Of a DNA stretch of 33,480 nucleotides, positions 32,400 to 33,480 are shown piece by piece. The stretch spans positions 1-33,480 of the forward strand of contig NZ_MVOC01000050.1 of the NCBI RefSeq assembly GCF_002043095.1, given 5' to 3'. Under the pieces are notes generated by a model. That model saw only the letters and a program-made list of their open reading frames with translations. It made no database searches and was not told where the DNA came from. The number at the start of each line of letters is the position of its first letter. The first letter of the stretch is position 1. A program made the position numbers and the translations under genes. The stretch comes from Mycobacterium sp. AT1 (lineage in GTDB: Bacteria > Actinomycetota > Actinomycetes > Mycobacteriales > Mycobacteriaceae).

Positions 32400-32753
32400 C
32401 TGGCAACGCTCGAAGCTCTCGGTCGGAGGGTGCGAGTGCCCGCCTCTGAGCGAATTGATGGGTCCTCGAATCCTCCTGTGTCACTTCGGTTTCAGCTGTC
32501 ACAGATCCGGGTTTCCGGTCGGTGGGTCGCACTAGTGTTCGGGTATGAGTTCGGATCGGGTCACCGCAGCAGTTGCGGCCTACCAGGCCGCCGCGGCCGA
32601 ACTCTTGGAGCGCTCCTTCGAGGAGTTCACCCACCTCGAACTGCTCGAATTGTTGGGGGAACTGGAAAAGACGGCCTGGCAGCTGCCGGCGGTGGGGCAT
32701 CAGGTGATCGGCCGGCTGCAACGGGAAGCCTCCGCGGTGGAGTTGGGTGCCAA
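32400..32753. repeat. Right arm of the large inverted repeat (13E12-type element 5' end)
   Basis: This is the inverted counterpart of 1-350 and includes the exact 47-bp run at 32412-32458. Conservation covers the non-coding bases upstream of the promoter, with two TGTCAC motifs, and the first codons of the DUF222 gene. The similarity runs to the point where the left copy leaves the window. Confidence 0.9.
32533..32544 (+). promoter_or_regulatory. Probable leaderless promoter of the right 13E12 gene
   Basis: TAGTGT (32533-32538) is a TANNNT -10 element that ends six bases before the ATG at 32545. The same bases stand before the left copy. No Shine-Dalgarno sequence is present. Confidence 0.55.
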
Positions 32754-33480
32754 GTCGCTGAAAAGTGTGTTGGTGCAGCGGTTGCGGATCTCGGGCAAGG
32801 AAGCCAAGCGCCGCCTGGCCGACGCCACGGAGCTGGGCCCGAGGACCGCGTTGAACGGTGAACCGCTGGAGCCGCTGTTGGCCACCCACCGCGACCGCCC
32901 AGAGCAACGGGTCGATCGGGCCGGAGCACGTCACGGAGATCCGGTCGTTTCTGGACAAGCTCCCGGCTCGGGTGGACCCCGAGGTGCGGGAGCTCGCGGA
33001 GAAGACGTTGGTGGTCGTCGGGTCCTCGACGGGGCCGGAGGAGGTGCGCAAGGCCGCGGAGAAGTTGGCCGCCGCGATCGACCAGGACGGACCCGCACCC
33101 GACGACCGGGACCGGGCCCGGAAACGGGGCGTGACGATCGGGCCGCAGCAGGCCGACGGGATGAGCCGCATCACCGGACTCATCGACCCCGAAGCGCGGG
33201 CCACCCTGGAACCGGGCCTGGCCAAACTGTCCGCCCCCGGCATGTGCAACCCCGAGGACTGCGAACCCCGCACCTCGGGGACGCCGTCGCAGGAACAGAT
33301 CGACGCCGACACCCGCAATCACGGGCAACGCACCCACGACGCGCTCATCGCCCTCGCCCGCACCGCGTTGGGTTCCGGTGAACTGGGTCAGCACAACGGG
33401 TTGCCCGTCACCGTCATCGTCACCACCACCCTGCAAGACTTGGAAGCTGCCCGGGGGTCCGGTGTCACCGGCGGCGGATC
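32545..33480 (+). pseudogene. 13E12-repeat (DUF222) protein gene with a one-base frameshift, runs off the right edge
   Basis: The ATG at 32545 opens a DUF222 N-terminus (SSDRVTAAVAAYQAAAAEL...). After residue 114 an extra C within 32885-32887 breaks the frame: removing one C restores ATTATAQSNGSIGPEHVTEI and an open frame to the window end. The restored part has family-typical segments such as KRGVTIGPQQADGMSRITGL and GQRTHDALIALARTALGSG, and it ends in LPVTVIVTTTLQDLEAARG. The original frame continues only as arginine-rich nonsense. Either the gene is decayed or the base is a sequencing error. The HNH C-terminus is outside the window. Confidence 0.8.

Noticed and set aside
1..33480. CRISPR array, tRNA, rRNA, insertion sequence or phage integrase
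   Set aside because: No regularly spaced repeats, cloverleaf, rRNA-like stretch or transposase/integrase motif was found. The inverted arms are explained by 13E12-type genes.

Overview
The window is high-GC DNA with actinobacterial habits: GTG starts, many 4-base start/stop overlaps and leaderless promoters. It encodes a WhiB regulator, a mycothiol-dependent formaldehyde dehydrogenase, a PknB-type PASTA kinase, a fused HadA/HadB-like dehydratase and two 13E12-repeat (DUF222) genes. Together these point to a Mycobacterium/Mycolicibacterium chromosome, probably an environmental species. This is inferred from gene content; no rRNA or other taxonomic marker is present.

Layout. 1-350 and about 32400-33480 hold two 13E12-type elements in opposite orientation, with homologous 5' ends (coding start, promoter and about 140 bp of upstream DNA), so they bracket everything between. 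449-2391 carries small regulatory or unknown genes: a stand-alone ANTAR protein, a helical protein, a WhiB3-like protein and a hypothetical protein. 2537-21738 is a nearly self-contained catabolic island for glycine betaine. 21874-25001 holds an AAA-type ATPase, a coding-like remnant, a PPOX protein, an SRPBCC protein and a P-loop protein. 25135-32341 holds unrelated genes: amidohydrolase, Tat-exported metallo-beta-lactamase (MBL) protein, PlsC-like acyltransferase, second MBL hydrolase, PknB-like kinase, HadAB-like dehydratase and a second PPOX protein.

How the island works (inference from families). A sodium-coupled BCCT carrier (15543-17177) brings betaine in. A three-component Rieske system (ferredoxin 17362-17724, reductase 17721-18923, oxygenase 18974-20101) removes the first methyl group as formaldehyde, giving dimethylglycine. 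Dimethylglycine oxidase (12519-14978) gives sarcosine, and heterotetrameric sarcosine oxidase SoxBDAG (8692-3699, minus strand) gives glycine; both can pass the one-carbon unit to tetrahydrofolate. GlyA joins glycine with methylene-THF to make serine, and SdaA deaminates serine to pyruvate. PurU releases excess one-carbon units as formate and recycles THF. MscR oxidises free formaldehyde through mycothiol.

Regulation. Two tandem FCD-type GntR paralogues (10122-10805, 10928-11602) sit in the middle. A 10-bp palindrome with consensus TGRTATAYCA occurs before mscR, between glyA and gntR1, before gntR2, before dmg, before the carrier and before sdaA. This predicts one regulon read directly from the DNA. 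The Rieske operon lacks this box and has a different repeat operator (TTGCGTAATGCG, twice) over its probable promoter. No tRNA, rRNA, CRISPR array, insertion sequence or integrase was seen.
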